A stretch of 9,022 nt of DNA from positions 1-9,022 of the forward strand of contig JAJQIE010000024.1 of assembly GCA_021199395.1 (NCBI GenBank), given 5' to 3'. Numbering within the stretch: position 1 is the stretch's first letter; every line of letters begins with the position of its first letter. Positions 5,242-9,022 of the stretch are shown here, one piece after another. A program made the translations under genes and the position numbers. The DNA comes from Lachnospiraceae bacterium (GTDB lineage Bacteria; Bacillota; Clostridia; Lachnospirales; Lachnospiraceae). Under the pieces are notes generated by a model. It saw nothing but the letters and a program-made list of their open reading frames with translations, made no database searches and was not told where the DNA came from.

Positions 5242-6465
5242 ATGATCTGGTATCCCTATGAACAGATGAAAACAATGAAAGCACCCTACAAAATTGTTGA
5301 CGCACAGGGTGTTTATCTGTACACAGAAGATCAGAAGCTGATCGACTCTGTATCCTCCTGGTGGAGCGTTATACACGGTTATAAGCACCCTGAAATGAAC
5401 CGGGCAATTCAGGAGCAGCTGGAAAAATTCGCCCATATCATGCTGGGCGGCCTGACTCATGAACCGGTGCAAAGGCTTTCGGAAAAGCTGCAGAACTGGC
5501 TGCCGGGAGATCTGGACTATTGCTTTTTTTCCGACTCCGGCAGCGTAGCAGTTGAGGTCGCGTTAAAAATCGCGCTCCAGTATTACGTAAACCAGAATCA
5601 GACACAGCGCACAATGGTGCTCGCGCTTGAGCATGCCTATCACGGCGATACCTTTAAAACAATGGAGGTTGGGGATGACGAGGATTATCATTTCGTCCTG
5701 AAAGCCTATGGAAAAAGCAGACATGTCGTCCATATTCCAACCGATATCGACGCTCTGGAGCAGGCTTTTGCCCAATACCACTCACAGCTGAACTGTTTCA
5801 TCGTGGAGCCGCTGCTCCAGGGGGCCGGAGGAATGCGGATGTACGACGTTTCCTTCCTCAGGCGCGCGCGGGAGCTATGCGATGCTTATGGCGTACTCCT
5901 GATTTTCGACGAGGTGGCGACCGGCTTCGGGCGCACAGGGAATCGGTTTGTAGCGGATCTGGTGCTGCCTGACATCCTGGTGCTCGGAAAGGCTCTGACC
6001 GGCGGCTACATCGGACACGCCGTCACCGTCGCGACCCGCAGAGTGTTCGAAGGCTTTTATGACAACGCTCCCTCGCAAGACCTGATGCATGGGCCTACCT
6101 TCATGGGAAACGCTCTGGCATGCAGCGCGGCGCTGGCGTCCATTGAACTCTTTGAAAGTCAGGATTACATGAGCAAAATCCACCGCATTGAGCAGATCAC
6201 CCGACGTGAGATGCTGGGCTTTTCTGATCCGCGCATCCGCGAGGTGCGCATCATGGGCGGCTGCGTCTGCATTGAGGTGTACGACGCCGCGGATATCCGC
6301 GGATACCAGCAATACGCTTACCGGAAAGGCGTATTTTCCCGCCCCTTCCTGAATTATATGTACGCCATGGTGCCTTATGTCATTCAGGAAAACGAACTGG
6401 TGAAGGTGCTGACAACCATGAAGGAATGGTTTCTGGAAACAGACAAACTGGCGATACGGGAATAA
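5242..6465 (+). CDS. bioA: Adenosylmethionine-8-amino-7-oxononanoate (KAPA) aminotransferase
   Basis: A 407-residue PLP-dependent class III aminotransferase that converts KAPA to DAPA, using S-adenosylmethionine as amino donor in the classical enzyme. The N-terminus IWYPYEQM matches the BioA substrate-pocket motif (HIWHPYTSM in E. coli), and SSWWSVIHGY (38-47) is the paired Trp motif. SDSGSVAVEVALK (97-109) binds the cofactor phosphate, Asp223 in IFDEVATGFGRTG contacts the pyridine nitrogen, and Lys250 in VLGKALTGG is the Schiff-base lysine. HGPTFMGNALAC (283-294) and Arg367 in SRPFLNYMY complete the BioA pattern, separating it from ornithine or GABA aminotransferases and from lysine-using BioK forms as far as motifs allow. 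ATG 5242 has AAGGAAG 7 bases upstream; the in-frame ATG at 5212 overlaps the bioD stop and lacks a site. It is the third gene of the operon. Confidence 0.95.
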   Translation: MIWYPYEQMKTMKAPYKIVDAQGVYLYTEDQKLIDSVSSWWSVIHGYKHPEMNRAIQEQLEKFAHIMLGGLTHEPVQRLSEKLQNWLPGDLDYCFFSDSGSVAVEVALKIALQYYVNQNQTQRTMVLALEHAYHGDTFKTMEVGDDEDYHFVLKAYGKSRHVVHIPTDIDALEQAFAQYHSQLNCFIVEPLLQGAGGMRMYDVSFLRRARELCDAYGVLLIFDEVATGFGRTGNRFVADLVLPDILVLGKALTGGYIGHAVTVATRRVFEGFYDNAPSQDLMHGPTFMGNALACSAALASIELFESQDYMSKIHRIEQITRREMLGFSDPRIREVRIMGGCVCIEVYDAADIRGYQQYAYRKGVFSRPFLNYMYAMVPYVIQENELVKVLTTMKEWFLETDKLAIRE

Positions 6466-6530
6466 TCCCAGGTTCGCCATCGGATTTAAAAACCGGAAGG
6501 ATTTTGGCAAAAAGCGGAAAGGAGCTATAT

Positions 6531-9018
<2,488 letters not shown>

Positions 9019-9022
9019 TCAA

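Noticed and set aside
6426..6530. Upstream in-frame extension of bioB
   Set aside because: The 35 extra codons overlap the end of bioA, lack a ribosome binding site and have no family similarity. The start at 6531 has AAAGGAG at ideal spacing.

Overview
The window looks like chromosomal DNA of an obligately anaerobic low-to-mid GC Firmicute, most likely a gut Lachnospiraceae/Clostridia member. The reasons are strong AGGAGG-type ribosome binding sites, a clostridial-style biotin locus with a biotin-repressor (BirA) operator, a secreted Big_2/GLUG-repeat protein, and a biotin synthase whose cysteine pattern resembles that of anaerobes. The assignment rests on gene content only. I see no transposase, CRISPR array, tRNA or rRNA.

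Left part (1-1534): a coiled-coil protein of unknown function runs off the left edge on the minus strand (1-481). It is divergent from a small XRE-type helix-turn-helix regulator (618-1028). The gap between them holds a perfect 13-bp palindrome and a matching distant half-site, which may be an autoregulatory operator. A 506-bp gene-free stretch follows, with two stem-loops, a 15-bp tandem repeat and a promoter. Next comes a secreted 472-aa protein (1535-2953) with a signal peptide, a Big_2 domain, a probable FlgD-like Ig domain and five GLUG repeats.

Middle (2954-3913): an HD-domain phosphohydrolase-like gene lies on the minus strand (3040-3528). It has a good promoter and a roughly 120-nt leader that can fold into a long hairpin ending next to the ribosome binding site. 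Upstream is a perfect 16-bp inverted repeat (3782-3828) of BirA type, which contains the -35 box of the biotin operon.

Right part (3914-9022): bioY-bioD-bioA-bioB are all on the plus strand, closely spaced, each with its own ribosome binding site. BioY takes up biotin; BioA, BioD and BioB carry out the last three synthetic steps from 7-keto-8-aminopelargonate (KAPA) to biotin. No bioF or pimelate-stage gene is present here, so KAPA must come from genes elsewhere or from outside. Glycerol kinase (glpK, 7486-8982, minus strand) converges on bioB, and the two coding sequences overlap by 35 bp with no terminator between them.

The best points for follow-up are: the BioB cysteine pattern (Ser in place of a canonical cluster ligand, plus extra Cys residues), which fits the proposed Type II biotin synthases with a [4Fe-4S] auxiliary cluster; the structured leader of the HD gene; the BirA operator with a possible divergent promoter; and the bioB/glpK 3' overlap.
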